From the NCBI RefSeq assembly GCF_040802235.1, contig NC_133161.1, positions 107,959,001-108,023,000 on the forward strand: a DNA stretch of 64,000 nt, in the 5' to 3' direction. Shown piece by piece: positions 52,889 through 64,000 of this stretch (its first letter is position 1; each line of letters starts with the position of its first letter). A model generated the notes under the pieces. The model was not told the origin of the DNA and did no database searches. It saw only the letters and a list, made by a program, of their open reading frames with translations. The DNA comes from Manis javanica (Eukaryota > Chordata > Mammalia > Pholidota > Manidae). The translations under genes and the position numbers were made by a program.

Positions 52889-54284
52889 TCAGCCACTCCT
52901 AAGTCTGCTACTGTACATGTCACCTCGCTTATGGGATGCCCTAAGTGAGGGGAAAGAAATGGCCACTAGAGACCCAAAGAGGGATGTAGGAGCCATTTGA
53001 GGTACAGTATTTCTCATCCCAGTAGTGAAAATCTCTTCATCTGAGTTATAATTCTCTGAACTATAGATGGCATTCTTATGCCTAGCTCTCATAGCACCTG
53101 TTGGAGTTCAGCATATGTCTGCCATCTAACAGGAGAGGATGGCAGATCACCCGGATTGGGCCACACAGCATGAAGTACAGCCATAAGCCAATCTAGGAGG
53201 AAGTGACTCCCTGGCGTCTAATGTGCATTTTGTAATTGCTGCCTCAGGGAAGCCAGCTTTCCCATCTCTGATTCCAACAGAACAATCCCATCCACCCCTA
53301 AGTCCCACAGGTGCAGGAGCCAAGCTGATATTGACTCTGAGGGCTTCTGCCTAAACCAGGAGCCCAAATCCACCAGCTCAGCCTGAGGATAGGGGCAGAG
53401 CATAGAGTGCTCCATGACCTGGGGAAGGGGCTGCTCCTCTCCTGGGGGACTATCAGCTGCTGGGTCTTTATTTTCTTTACAACCACTGGATGTGCTTTCA
53501 ATACAGGAGGCGCCACTGCCTCTGGCACCACCCCTTCATCCTTCCCCAGCTCCTCCATTTCTGGGGCTGATGACACCTTTTTCTCCCCTCCCCCAAGTGC
53601 CTCCTCTGCAACAGCCTTTACCTTTTCTACAGTGCCTCGCAGCAATGCTATCTCTGTCTTCAGAAGCTCTCTTACTTTCAGCTCAATGCTTTGCAGCTGA
53701 TGTTCTCATGCCACCTCCGCCTGTGCTTCCCTCAGGCGGAGGGAGTTCGTCCTTTTCCTTGATGGCCTCTTCCTCCTTCAGAACACCTGACAGTGCTGCC
53801 ATCTCATCTCCAATGGCACCTTGCTGCTGATGTTCTTGTGCTCCCTCCTCAGGGAATCCACAGAGGTTTGGAGCTCATGTTCTCGTGCCTCCTCTTGCAA
53901 CAATGCCACTTCCCTCCTCAGGGCATCCACAAAAGTCTGCAGCTCGCGTTCTCCCACCACCCTTGGGTCTCCTCTGTAGACCTTTCTAAGACTGTGAGAA
54001 GCAGCCAACCTGCAGCCCCACTGCTTCCCGGGCACTCTGCTTCTCAAAGGATCCACTCACTCTACCAGGAGCCACCCCTACTGCCTCAGGTGTCACCTCC
54101 ACTTGCCTCCAGTCCTGGGGTGGGGCCCAGTCCTCTAGGAGGCAAGCCACCTCAGACCACATACCCATTGGGGGATGATCCACTGTCTCCCCATTCATAG
54201 GGGCAGCCCACTGAAGTACCCCTCCCATAAGGGCACCCTGTCTTTTCCCTTGGTCAACAGTGAACCCTGGCGACTTTCGCCAAT
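52889..54284 (-). pseudogene. gag: ERV-L gag with long coiled coil, broken
   Basis: Frames at 53778-54056 and 53298-53645 hold charged heptad repeats (DALRREVALLQEEAREHELQ type, repeated twice) and a proline-rich part. 53218-53415 has the conserved ERV-L gag block AELVDLGSWFRQKPSESISAW. 52889-53092 has the capsid C-terminal block (SENYNSDEEIFTTGMRN). The order fits ERV-L gag. No zinc knuckle was identified. The spacing to the 5' LTR is normal. Confidence 0.85.
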
Positions 54285-54581
54285 TGTCTTGCAATGGGTT
54301 TCAGCCCCAGGCAAGTTAGCTATGGATTCAGTGTGACCAAAGAAACTGGTAGCAAAGCGTTCTTTGGGGTGAAAGGGTCTACCAGATTTGTTCTCCAGCA
54401 GTAGGTCGAGCAGTAGTATCTCTACCTCCGCCCAGAGCACTGGGCTGAGCTCTCTATATAACGCAATAATAGCTTATTACCTACAGGTGTGGAAGCAGTA
54501 GCCTAGCAACAGGCCAGTTACATCATCAGGTGGTTTCAGTTCAGTGAGGATCCTGGCCATAGGAACCCCAACTCCCCCACA
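54285..54581 (-). repeat. 5' LTR of the ERV-L element
   Basis: 297 bp from TGTGGGGGAG at 54581 to ...TTGCAAGACA at 54285 on the minus strand, pairing with 42129-42429. A TATATAGAGAGC promoter-like element is near 54455. I could not assign the following PBS with confidence. Confidence 0.8.
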
Positions 54582-54597
54582 GCTATTTTTTTGATTG

Positions 54598-54825
54598 AGT
54601 CACTATATAAAGAGCTTGCCCAGTGCTCTGGGTGGGGGCAGAGATGATGGAGGATTACAGATCTGCAGACTGTTGAATGCAGATGTAACTCTAGTGCTCG
54701 ACCTACCACCACGAGAAAAAGCGGGGTAATAAACCCTTTCACCCCAAGAACATTCTGCTGTCATTTCTTTGGTCACATTGAATCCATAGTGACCTTGCCC
54801 AGTGCTGAAACCCATTGGCAAGACA
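54598..54825 (+). repeat. Opposite-strand LTR fragment of the same family
   Basis: The plus strand reads a TATATAAAGAGC box, the ctagtgctcgacct block, aataaaccctttcacccc (AATAAA) and ends ...ttggcaagaca. This matches the R/U5 half of the neighbouring LTR in inverted orientation, so the two LTRs lie head to head. Confidence 0.75.
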
Positions 54826-56489
54826 CCTGGGGAGGCAGGAAGGGAGCTGAGACACTCCACAAGCCACCCTCAGCCTGTCTGCCTGCCGCAGCCACCTTCC
54901 CTATGACTGGGCACTTGCAGCAGATCAGAATCCAGGGGCCATAGGGTAACAGTCCGAGTTTGGTGTTTGCAAAGAGCTCCTAAAATCCGTGGAATTGCCT
55001 GAGTCATGGCAGCATCCATGACTGTTCATGATGACCCCATTTTTGAATTGGGTTGGCTGCTTTGTTGTTGTTGAATTTTACTTCTTTCCATGTTCTGGAT
55101 ATCATCCAGATTATTAACCTATAATCCAATAATCATATAATTATTAACCTATCATCCAAAATACGATCTGTGACTGTTTCTTCTATTTGGTGAATTGCTT
55201 CTCACTCGCCTAACAGTGCCCTTTGCTGCACAGGAGTGTTTAATTTCCGTGAGATCCACCTACTCTGTTCTCTCGTGTGGTGCCTCTGTCAGCTGCACCC
55301 ACAGCTGGGCTGGAGCTGTGGACCATCTGCAGCCTCAGAGACCACACTGCTGGACTGGGTAGAGGTCCTAATTCCCACCAGGCAGCCTCCTCTGTTGGGT
55401 GCCTTGTAAACGATCCTTCTGCTACTCCTATTTTCAGGGTGGATATAGTGAGAAATGGAAATTTTAAATAAGAGCGGAAATCACCCACAATTCTACCACG
55501 CCTGAATTAAATGAGATAAAACTGTTCATTTTCTGTGCTGCCTTCAGGTGTGGGACATGCAGAGAGTAGCATGCAGCTATCATGGGCCTCACCTGAGCTG
55601 CAGGGCTCGCCCTGTACAGAGTTTTTCCAGTCCTAGTGTTACTTTCCTTTCCATTATTGGCTCTGGCTGAGTCCGGCCCACCTGCACATTTTAGGATAGT
55701 GCTTTATTCTGGCCAGCCTACCTGGGAGGGGGTTGCTGAGGAGCCTGATGGGCTGCCATCACCTGCCCACCACAACAGGGAGCCTGCTGGTGTGTCCTCA
55801 TCTCTCTCAACAGCTCGCCCCTCCAGGAGTAACTGCAGTCCGCAGCCACCCCCAGCACACATCTCTTAGACCATCACCATGCAGAGTAGAGCCCCCCAGA
55901 GTAGGGGCAAACCCAAGAGCACTGCTCCCAGGACCAAGGTGGGCATGGCAGGGGCAGGCTCTGCTGGCAGGGTAATGATGAAGGGGGCTCTCTGGTAGCA
56001 GGTGTCAGGGTGCAGTCTGCTCCAAGATTGCCCCCCACCTGGCCAAGGACCCCAGTGGCACAGGAGGGAGGCCAGCCCTGCCTCCATGGGAGTGTCCCGG
56101 AGGCCACTGCCAAGCATGGTCACACTCCAGGCCACCTGGGCCTGACTCCAAGGCTCCTGCCTCTATGGTCCTGCCTCTTCCCAGGGTCCCTGATGGAAGC
56201 CTCTTGGGATGTGGGCCAGGGCTCACTCGTGACCAGCCGTCTCAGCAGGAAGGAGCAAGGACCTGCCTGGGAACTTCGGAGCTACTGGCTGCATGAAGCC
56301 AAGGTGAGTTTGGCAAGGTGTGGGCAGGGGAGCCCCGTACCCACCACTGATGAAAACCAAGGCCAGTGGGAGGTTGCCAAGCAGATGGTGCAGTCCCTGC
56401 CCCAGATGGGCTTGGAACTGCATAAGCTCCCAGCATGGGCCCAGTGTCCCCAAATCCACACATAGAAGCCCTACACCTCAGGACCCCAG
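54826..56489. other. Unique intergenic sequence, no gene recognised
   Basis: There is a moderately GC-rich part from 55600 onward with several overlapping open frames on both strands, none with a recognisable domain. I see no RNA gene. It could be intronic or intergenic host DNA. Confidence 0.5.
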
Positions 56490-56765
56490 AGAATGATTAT
56501 TTGGACAGGGAGTCTTTAAAGAAGTGAATAAGGTAAAATGAGGTTATAGGGTGGCCCTAATCCCATGTGACTGGTGTTCTCATAAGGAGATGAGAACACA
56601 GACGCACAGAGGGATGGCCATGTGAGGAGACAGTGTCTACACGCCCAGGAGCCTCAGGAAGACCCGCCCTGCCACACTGTGACCTCAGACGTCCAGGCCC
56701 AGGACCAGAAGGGATCAGAGTCTGTGGTTTGAGGTGCCAGGCTGTGCTGTTTGTCACACCAGCCC
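56490..56765 (+). repeat. MLT1-type (MaLR) LTR remnant
   Basis: The order tatttggacagggagtc, aaaatgaggttatagggtgg, ccctaatcccatgtgactgg, and cacagacgcacagagggatgg is the characteristic MLT1 LTR series, degraded. Boundaries are approximate. Confidence 0.7.
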
Positions 56766-57359
56766 CCATCAGGCCTACAGCCTCCCCTTCCCCAGGTGCA
56801 TGCGTGTACTCATCTTTTCCTTTCCCTCCTTTGCAGCATGTGATGGCCACACAGCCCATCTGCACCACAGTTGGGGGCTGCAGAGACACTCCCCACACCT
56901 CCACCCAAATGCCCCAGCACCCCTGTGAGCAGCAGCCCCTTTCTCTGGCCATGTGCACCCTGGCCACTACCCCCAGGAGTCGTTGGGGGCCCTGGCCAGT
57001 CCTAAACCACATGTGACATGGCTAACCAAGCCCAGTGCATGGACACCCTGCCCCCGTCCCCCACAGAGACAGGGGAGGAGGTGACTGGTGCTCCATCTGG
57101 GAGAATAAGAGGAGTGGTGGGGGCAGGAGTGGGAGGCCGCCCCTCAGGCAGGGGACTCAGACTGTCCTGCCCGCATTTCAATCTCTCTGTAAGCTTTCCT
57201 ACATGAAGTTAGTAGATTCTGACCTCTTAAAATCTGTATTTAGAGGAAAACAATAAATCTAAAGTTGCAGGACTCGGATATCTACTGTGTGTGCCACGGA
57301 CATGCCAGAAATCAGGTGCTCAAGGGCTGCCTGTGACCCAGTGCCCCAGGCCTAAGGTT
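56766..57359. other. Unique sequence, nothing recognised
   Basis: Open frames here overlap on both strands and have no conserved motif. I support no gene. Confidence 0.4.
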
Positions 57360-57740
57360 CATGGAGTGAAAATAAGTCCCATATGAACACTGCCCGTGAC
57401 AAACACAGAACTGGAAACAACCTAAATTTCCAATTACTGAGCACTTCTATAAATTATGTCAGCTCATTTAAATTGGGAATCAAAAATAACATAAGAATAT
57501 GGTGACATTTGTGCAATGATGTAAAGTGAGGGAAAACAGATCAACTGTTGTTTTTGATCAACTGGATACAATACACACTGATTACAACGTGAAAAATGGG
57601 TGTGCATGTTGACAGACAGTAGGACAAAACCAGAAAAACACAAATAGGGGAAATCAATTGGTACACTGGGCAGCAGGATGATGTGTGAAATCTTTTCCAT
57701 TTTAAATTTCCTTTAGTAGCTTAGCAAGGTTTGAATAATG
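57360..57740 (+). repeat. Possible ancient L1 3' fragment
   Basis: The phrase ggaaacaacctaaatttcc and a following region with gaatatggtgac-type L1 3'-end wording suggest a decayed plus-strand L1. The assignment is tentative. 57741-58580 shows nothing recognised. Confidence 0.4.
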
Positions 57741-58580
57741 ATACTTTAACAATATTTGTATCTCCTCAACTGAAACTTGCATTAAAGGAGAAGCAGCTAG
57801 GCTGGAGGACAGGAGGATGGTATCTGGCTGCTCATTCTACTGGGCAGGCAGGAAAATACCAATTGATCAGAAAGAGTAAAGCATAGCCCCTGCCTGGACC
57901 TCAAGTTTACCCTTCTGTACTCTGTAGACAGAGGGTGGCCAAGCTTCCAACGGTGGGACAGCTGGGGCTGGGGCTGGTGTCAGCCACATGGAGTCTGAGA
58001 TGGGGAAGGATGGCCAGCTACAGCCACCCACATACAAAGCCAGTGAGGGAACTAATGGTGACAGAAAAGCCAGGGCTGGTGCCAAGGCGATGGCCCACTG
58101 CACAGCAGGAAGAGCTCCGACAGCCCATCAATGATCAAGGGCAAGATGTGAGAGCCACTGGGACCCTCAGGGCATGGCAGTGGGAGGTGACAGGGCAGGA
58201 GCGCATGGTACAGGGACAGCAGGAACTGAGGGAGTGAAAACCCAGGGTGCCAGAAGCCAGGAAGGGCCCACGAACTGTCAGGATGGTGCCCCACGGGAGG
58301 GGCGGCAGAGCAAGTGGCTGCAGGCAGCATCACCATGGCTGGGCTCACCGCAGACTAATCAAATTGGAGCGTGCCAGCTCCTCATGCCATCAGGGCTGAA
58401 AGCTCAGTCTGCCAGAGCTCATCCTGCACCGCCCAGAATATATTGGTGAGTAACACTTCAGGCTGTGGGCAAGAATGCCCTGAAGAGAGAAAGACAAGCC
58501 GCACACAGAGAGGATGCCACCGCCAACCAACTGCACCAGGAAGACACACAGCTCCCAGCCCCAAAGGAGTACAGACAAAA

Positions 58581-59111
58581 GTCACATGAGGCCTCTCACC
58601 CACAGTGCAACATGGACAACCCAGAGCATGCAGAGATGCTGGCCTCCCCATCCATCAGGGAAACATGAACCATGGCAGTGAAGGGGAAGTGCTTTTTTCA
58701 TCCATTCCATGTCAAAAATTCAGAATCCACTGATACCAAGGGCTGGAGAGGGTGTGGCCCAGAGGCCTCTCAAATGTGGCTGAGGCAGCAAAGCCAGAAA
58801 TGACCTTGGAAAACTGGCTTCTCCTTACACACGGGACCTTCACAGCACAGCTCAGGAAACCATTCCTGCGTGTACACCTAAGACAAAGCCCCAGACATCT
58901 ACCCCAGAAAACAAGTTACAAAAAACCCCTAGCATGTTTGCAACAGCAGCCACGACCCTTATACACATGGGCAGAAAGTGGAATGGAGGTGGCATTTTTC
59001 CATGGTGGAATATTATACAGCACTGAACACAAATTAACTCCAGCTAAACAAACAAATAAACAAATCTGTGAAACTTCATAACATAATGTGGAGTGAAAAA
59101 AATCCAGGAGA
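58581..59111 (+). repeat. Ancient L1 ORF2 3' end
   Basis: Landmarks in order on the plus strand: ggctggagagggtgtgg, aaccattcctgcgtgtacacc-type text, accccagaaaacaag, and atggtggaatattatacagc. These are the decayed C-terminal ORF2/3' UTR landmarks of an old mammalian L1. Confidence 0.7.
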
Positions 59112-59575
59112 CTGCTTATGAGATGGCTAATTTTATGCATGAGCTTGGCCAGGCCATGGTACATATGTGGTCAAACAGCAGGCTACTGTCATTGTGAAGG
59201 CATTGTTTAGATGAGATTAACACTTAAATCAGTGGACTGTCAGTAAAGCACATTACCCTCTATAGTGTGGGTGGGCCTTGTCCAATCAGCTGGATGCTGT
59301 AAGAAAAAAAAGACTGAGGTTTCCCAAGAAAGAGGCAATCCTGCCTCCAGACCCCAGCTGCAACATCAGCCCTTCCCTAGATCTCCAGCCTGCAGTGCAC
59401 CCGGAAGACTTGGGACTTGCCTGACTCCACAGTAGCATGAGCCAATTCCTTAGAATCAATCTCTCTCTCTCCCTGTGTGCGTGCGTGCGTGCGTGCGTGT
59501 GTGTGTGTGTGTGTGTGTGTGTATGCTATTGCTTCTGTTTCTCTTGAGAACTACAACTAATACAACTTACAATTC
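59112..59575 (+). repeat. Ancient LTR-like repeat with a (TG)n tract
   Basis: The series ggctaattttatgcatgagc, gatgagattaacacttaaat, gtgggtgggccttgtccaat, gagccaattccttagaatc and a terminal gaactacaactaatacaa is a common ancient interspersed repeat of ERV-L/MaLR-LTR type. The exact family is not assigned. A (CGTG/TG)n microsatellite lies at about 59479-59523. Confidence 0.55.
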
Positions 59576-60609
59576 CTTTTATAAAGTTTAAAAAATTAAG
59601 CAATACTTTTAATAATAATGGGCTTTCAGTCCTCTCTAAGGTGTGTGGGAGGAACACCTACAGTAGATTTAAGTTATTGTGGTTTTCTAGTTCTTGAGTT
59701 GGCTGATAATATTGTAATAACACATCTTGAATTATTATGAATGAATGTATGGATGGATGGATGGATGGATGGAAGGGAGCCACAGTGCATGGCTAATAAG
59801 AACATGTGATAAACCAAATATTTTGATCTACTTCTGCACATAAAATAAAAACTTAAGTGTTACATATTAGTACACCTAAAACTAGTATGTCAACTATTCT
59901 TCAATAAAAATAAATAAAAATGGTTCAAAATAAATTGTCATCCCTCATGTCCTGTCATATCCTTTCCATAGGGATATATAGCATGATCTTAGTTTTGTAA
60001 TATGGATATATGTAAACACACACATGTGTAAATCTGCATAGGAACAACTCAGAAGGACAAAACACTGGTATCTCCCAGTGGCATGTGGCATTCTGAGTCA
60101 CTTGCATTGTCTTATTTTTGCTTTTTTGTATCTACCTAAATTTTCTACAATAAAAATGTTTTAACACATTTTTTAATAAGAAAAATCTAGTGACCTCACC
60201 AGGATGCCCAGCTGTACCTCAACTATAATTGTCTAAAGTGAGCTGTGTTTTCATGCTTTACTGAATGGCTTGAAAGATACGGAAAGTCGAGGATGGCTTA
60301 TTTCTAATCTGCTTAATTCTCCTAAGTGTCGGCTGAGCGTTCTGGAAAAAAAGACACAAAGATGAGATAATCCTGCTCTCAGTGCATTTGCAGGCAAGCA
60401 GGAAGATGAGCCATGGGGAGCAGTGACCCAAGGGTGGGCACGTAGGAGCTGTGGTTATAGGTGTTTCAACCAGCAGATGTGCGCGGGGCCCCCAAAAACC
60501 TTCACAGATCTAAGCAGGCAAAGGGCAGCCTCAGAGAATGGTATGCTGAGCAGGGCTGTGGCAATGAAAGGGGTACTACGGGACAGGAGGCCTGGCAAGA
60601 CTTATTTCA
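59576..60609. repeat. AT-rich sequence with (ATGG)n and an L1-type 3' end
   Basis: An (ATGG)n microsatellite lies at about 59740-59773. 59865-59930 (tacacctaaaactagtatg ... caataaaaataaataaaa) resembles the 3' end of a laurasiatherian L1. 60200-60609 shows nothing recognised. Confidence 0.45.
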
Positions 60610-61187
60610 GATTACTTTTATTTATTTTTTATTGAAATATAGTTGACATAATATTATGCTGGTTTCAGGTGCATGACTTAGTGATTCAATATTTACATAC
60701 AAACATAACAAACCAGAAGTGCTCAAATACAGAGAACAAACTGGTGGCTATTCTGGACAATTTTTAAAACACTTGACAACTTGAATGGATTTTTTTTTTT
60801 TTGCCAAACTTTCAGACTTACAGAAAAGTCCCCAGGCCAGCACAGGCCCTCTCTGCAGCTGCTCTGGTCTCCCGTTTGTTTTGTTGCTCTGCATGTGTGC
60901 ATCTTTTTCTCAATCCTGTGAGAGTAAACTGCAGCCAAGATGCCTTCTTGTGAACACTCCAATCGTTATTTCCTAAAACAATGATACTCTGTTACGTAAG
61001 CACAGCTCACTTCTCAAAATCAGCACATTAGCTTACCATGCTATCACTGATTTGCAGACCTTATCAGATTTCACCAGTAATGTTCTTCATGGCAAAGAAA
61101 TAGTGCACTATGTTCACATCGCCATTCTCCTCTGATCTGAAGCAGCTCTGCAGCCTTTGTCTCTCGCAGCATTGACATTTCTGTGGT
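60610..61187 (-). repeat. Old L1 fragments, antisense
   Basis: 60615-60700 (ttattgaaatatagttgac, atgacttagtgattcaat) is an inverted L1 3' end. 60780-61187 (aactttcagacttacag, cagatttcaccagtaatg) reads as an ancient L1M-type segment, also inverted. Confidence 0.6.
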
Positions 61188-61370
61188 TACAGTGCCCCCC
61201 TTATCTACAGGGATGCATTCAAAGACCCCCCACCCCCCGTGGCTGCCTGAACAAGGGTAGTCCTGGACTCTACACAGGGCTTTCTCCTGTACATATATGC
61301 TGCTGATAAAGTCAAACTTATAATTTAGACACAGTGAGAGATCAGCAGCAATAACTAAACTAGAACAGTC
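61188..61370 (+). repeat. Tigger-like DNA transposon fragment
   Basis: It starts cagtgccccccttatctac and continues with catataTgctgctgataaag-type and acacagtgagagatcagc wording characteristic of Tigger/MER2-group mariner-like elements. It may extend further right to about 61700, where similarity fades. Confidence 0.55.
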
Positions 61371-61739
61371 CCAGCCATGCGCTGGGGAGGAGCTGCCCTC
61401 TTCTCCCCACTGCTCCGCTCACACCCTCCTGGTGAGGACACATGGTGGCCAGCAAGGTGGCATTGGGCACGGGGCCCACTCCTACCTGGCCATGCAGAAG
61501 GTGGGGGGACTCAGTTTTCAGCCTGTGGGTCTGCAGACTGTCCATCCATGTGGCTCATCTCTGCCACTGAACCCCATCAGCCCCACATTCCTGGGAGGAG
61601 GCTGTGGAGGCCAGCTTGTCCCGCCGCTGGTGACATTAGCTTAATGTCACGTGGTTAAGGCAGTGGCTGCTAAGTTTCTCCGTGAAGACTCACTACTTTT
61701 CCCTTTATAAAGAAAAGAACAACTTAAGGAGATTCTTTG

Positions 61740-62580
61740 AGAAGTGGTAAACATTCCCTTTTCTCAGCATGCTTTCACCCACTGGTTTCACCATTGGATG
61801 ACTATTGCCTGAATAAACCATTGCTAACTGCTAAATGATATTTTCCAAATTCCATCATTCGTTGTTTATTCCTTGGCTTCCACTGTGGGAAGAGCATTTC
61901 TTTCTCTCATTTATTCACTTATATCAGCAGGTATACACAGACTGTTACTTTGCTCAGTGGCTTATCATTTGTTGCTACCATTATTTATTTGATGCATAAA
62001 TTATTCCAGAGCTGGCCAGCAGAAGTGTCCTTCTGACCTGTCCCCTTCATTTCTTGAGCACTTTCTGACATGCACACTCCAGGCTTGGCTGTGCTTCCTC
62101 TCCTCCAGCCCTGGAATCAGTTTCTCCAGGAGCTCTGGCTCCTTTCAGTGGAAAATGGTATTAAGAAGCCAAGATCTGGGTGTGCTCATTGCTACTGGGG
62201 TGTCACTGCTTCTAGGAAATTATCTATAAATACACACGCCCATACCTAAGTGTTTGCATGTATTTTTCCACATCCATGTGTGCACATTGCATGTCCACAC
62301 CCATCTGAATATGCATATGTGCACTCCTGTGTGTACATATCTACCTATGTGTACACACCCATCTGTGTGCACATCCTGTGTCCATATCCATGTGTGTGCA
62401 TTCCCATCTGTGTGTATATGCACTTGTTTGTCCATGCCCACCTATGTATCCATGACCATCTGTGTGTATACACATCTGCCTGTGTAGAACCCAGACCACA
62501 TGCTGATGTCTCTGATTCTAACCCCATCCCAGAGGGTTTGCTTTAATCCCATCCATGTCCACGCAAACATTTCTTTAAAA
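61740..62580 (-). repeat. Ancient L1M-type fragment with TG-rich low complexity
   Basis: Phrases such as tcatttattcacttatatcag, agccaagatctgggtgtgc and cattgctactggggtgtcac mark an inverted ancient L1. 62225-62490 is expanded into alternating tgtgtgcaca/ccatctgtgtg repeats, which create proline/cysteine-rich meaningless frames. Confidence 0.6.
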
Positions 62581-64000
62581 CAGTGTCATGCAGGCTGCCC
62601 CAGAAACCTGTGTCCCTGGTTACATGGCCTTGCTGTGTGCTCAGTGTTGACTGGGGCCTCACCGCCTGTGGAGTACAGGAGGGCTGCGCTGGGGCCAGAC
62701 CACCTTTTGGAAGGTACAGGGCAGGCAGAAAGAGTGCCCAGGAAGTGCTGAGGGGAGGGACACTGGGGTTTTCTGTATTAAAGAAGCCAGATGTGCAGTC
62801 AGCTGCATGGAAGGGCCACAGTTCCCCGGGGTGCCTGCAGAGGGCACACCTGTTCCTACAGCAGCTGGGGGTGGCCCTGACAGGGGCTTTGTGGGCACAG
62901 CTGGCTGTGCAAGCCATGGGAGCACTGGGAGAAGCCTCTCACTGCCCCAGGGCAGGCTGCACCCCTGCTGTGTGGGGCTCAGCGAGGCATGCAGACTGTT
63001 TGATCATAAAAGGCTGACAGTTTTCAGAATGTTCTATTTCTAGGGATCTAGTTTCTTCTAAGGTTGCTATATTGTGATTTCAACTCTCTTGTCCAACAAA
63101 CACACTTCCCAAAGAAAAAGCCTGCCCTTCCAGCTCAGCACCAGGCTTTACAGAACATGAAGCCTCTGGGCATCCACACACACCCATGGACAATGCCCCC
63201 TGACCACTGGCCGGCACATTCCACAGCTGGGAAGCAGAGTTAGGCAACTCACTGCAAAGCACTGGCCTGGAATGTTCCAAAGAACAAAGACATGACACAG
63301 GGTTCCCATGGGAGAGTTGGTGAGTGTGGGACAGAGGGGATAGGGGTGCATGGAGCAGTCTGCAGCCTTGGGAGGGCCCGAGAGCTGGATTTTTAAGGCC
63401 AAGAAGGGCTACAAGTTGTGGAGGGCCAGAGCTGATGGGCAGGCCCCAAGGCTGGGAAACTGCCCCTGAGCCCAACACCCACACAGGGGTTGAGTTGCTA
63501 CCTCACGTTAGACAAAGATGCCCAGAATACACAGCAGGTGCAGGCCTTCTGCCCACCTGGATGAGGCAATCTCTTTAGATATGCAAGAACACACTTGCTT
63601 CCAGCCACATGAATCCAGGAAAATGTCACTGCAGGCTTCAACGCATGCAGGTCTGCACCAGTGCCCACAGGCAGCACCCTCGACACCAGCTTCTGCTAAG
63701 CCATCTTGCCCTCTGCCCTCCCATCCAGCCACATACAGCAAGAGCTCGTGGATGCTTTGCAGATTTGGTCACAAACGCACTTTGACGCCCCCCACCAGGC
63801 TCTCCACCACTCCCAGCCCTGCTGACTCTGGAACCTTCTCCCACCTCCCCTTCCTGATCTGGGTGTAGGCAGCAGGTCAAGAAGGGCCTCCAAAACCAAA
63901 GTAGGGGACAGTCTACAAAAAAACTGGTCTTCACCCCTTAGATATGCAGACAGTGGCAAAGTCACAGAGGGCAAACAGCTCTGGGTTGAAGAGGAAGGGT
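62581..64000. other. Unique GC-moderate sequence, no gene recognised
   Basis: Several frames up to about 144 codons occur on both strands (for example 62583-63017 plus and 63080-63484 minus), overlapping each other and lacking domains, splice context or a start context that would single one out. I support no gene here. Confidence 0.45.

Larger units (their letters stand above)
42129..54581 (-). mobile_element. ERV-L element (class III), interrupted by a nested ERV
   Basis: Paired LTRs at 42129-42429 (3') and 54285-54581 (5') enclose gag, protease, RT, RNase H and integrase in minus orientation. About 6.5 kb of foreign ERV (44038-50535) sits between RNase H and integrase. Excluding this, the element is about 5.95 kb. 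No env was seen, as is usual for ERV-L. No dUTPase could be recognised in 42430-43260, which is decayed. All genes are broken. Confidence 0.9.

Noticed and set aside
56005..57016. Overlapping 120-150-codon frames on both strands as host exons
   Set aside because: Part lies over an MLT1 LTR. No conserved motif or consistent splice sites were seen.
62250..62546. Cysteine/histidine-rich 98-codon frame, at first resembling a zinc-finger or toxin-like peptide
   Set aside because: It is a translation of TG/CA-rich low-complexity repeats.

Overview
This is a eukaryotic, mammalian, repeat-dominated genomic window with no confidently recognisable host protein-coding gene. It is built from LINE-1 (L1) retrotransposons and endogenous retroviruses (ERVs) nested in one another. 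The evidence is long L1 ORF1/ORF2 frames, LTRs with tRNA-type primer-binding sites (PBS), poly(A) tails, target-site duplications (TSDs) and microsatellites. The young L1 tail (T-run, then 'catctctcatatttattgatcaaatgg' on +, in two parts here: catctctcatatttattg / atcaaatgg) is one I associate from memory with pangolin (Manis) assemblies. That species assignment is an inference I cannot check here.

Layout. 1-4186: part of a class I ERV with a tRNA-Phe PBS (minus strand, running off the left edge), with a tRNA-Lys-like sequence and a foreign LTR fragment in its gag. 4187-6709 and 15342-16573: another minus-strand ERV (tRNA-Pro PBS, 5' LTR 16213-16573), split by an 8.6 kb full-length but broken L1 (6720-15331). 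16574-17558: old L1 debris and a (TG)n tract. 17564-25975: a complete but decayed class I provirus (minus, tRNA-Phe PBS, LTRs at both ends, TSD GTGAG). 26494-35223: a full-length L1 (minus) with both ORFs open. 35236-38400: class I LTR pieces, one split by a 5'-truncated plus-strand L1. 39380-40624: a plus-strand ERV 3' end with an LTR. 40900-41980: a GC-rich, CpG-containing stretch of unknown role. 42013-54825: an ERV-L element (minus) whose pol is split by a betaretrovirus-like ERV (44038-50535, tRNA-Lys PBS, TSD AACCTG); one LTR of that ERV is split in turn by a third young L1 (about 44262-46448). 54826-64000: mostly unique sequence with ancient L1, MLT1-type, other LTR-like and Tigger-like fragments.

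Two things stand out. First, all three young minus-strand L1 copies extend about 1.8 kb beyond their own A-rich end into an ERV segment (env transmembrane region, polypurine tract, LTR) and end in poly(A) just after the LTR's AATAAA. This looks like an L1 lineage that captured an ERV 3' end by 3' transduction and now amplifies it. Second, the LTR of the nested Lys-type ERV contains a fossil LTR-end plus tRNA-Lys1,2 PBS about 100 bp inside its present edge, while the functional-position PBS is of the tRNA-Lys3 type. This suggests that the LTR grew by a primer-site switch. The internal region of that ERV is a mosaic, and part of it recurs under the unrelated Pro-PBS LTR at 15-16.5 kb.

Boundaries given to the base come from PBS, TG...CA ends or TSDs read by eye. 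Others are approximate. Family names are assigned from recognised motifs, not from a database search.
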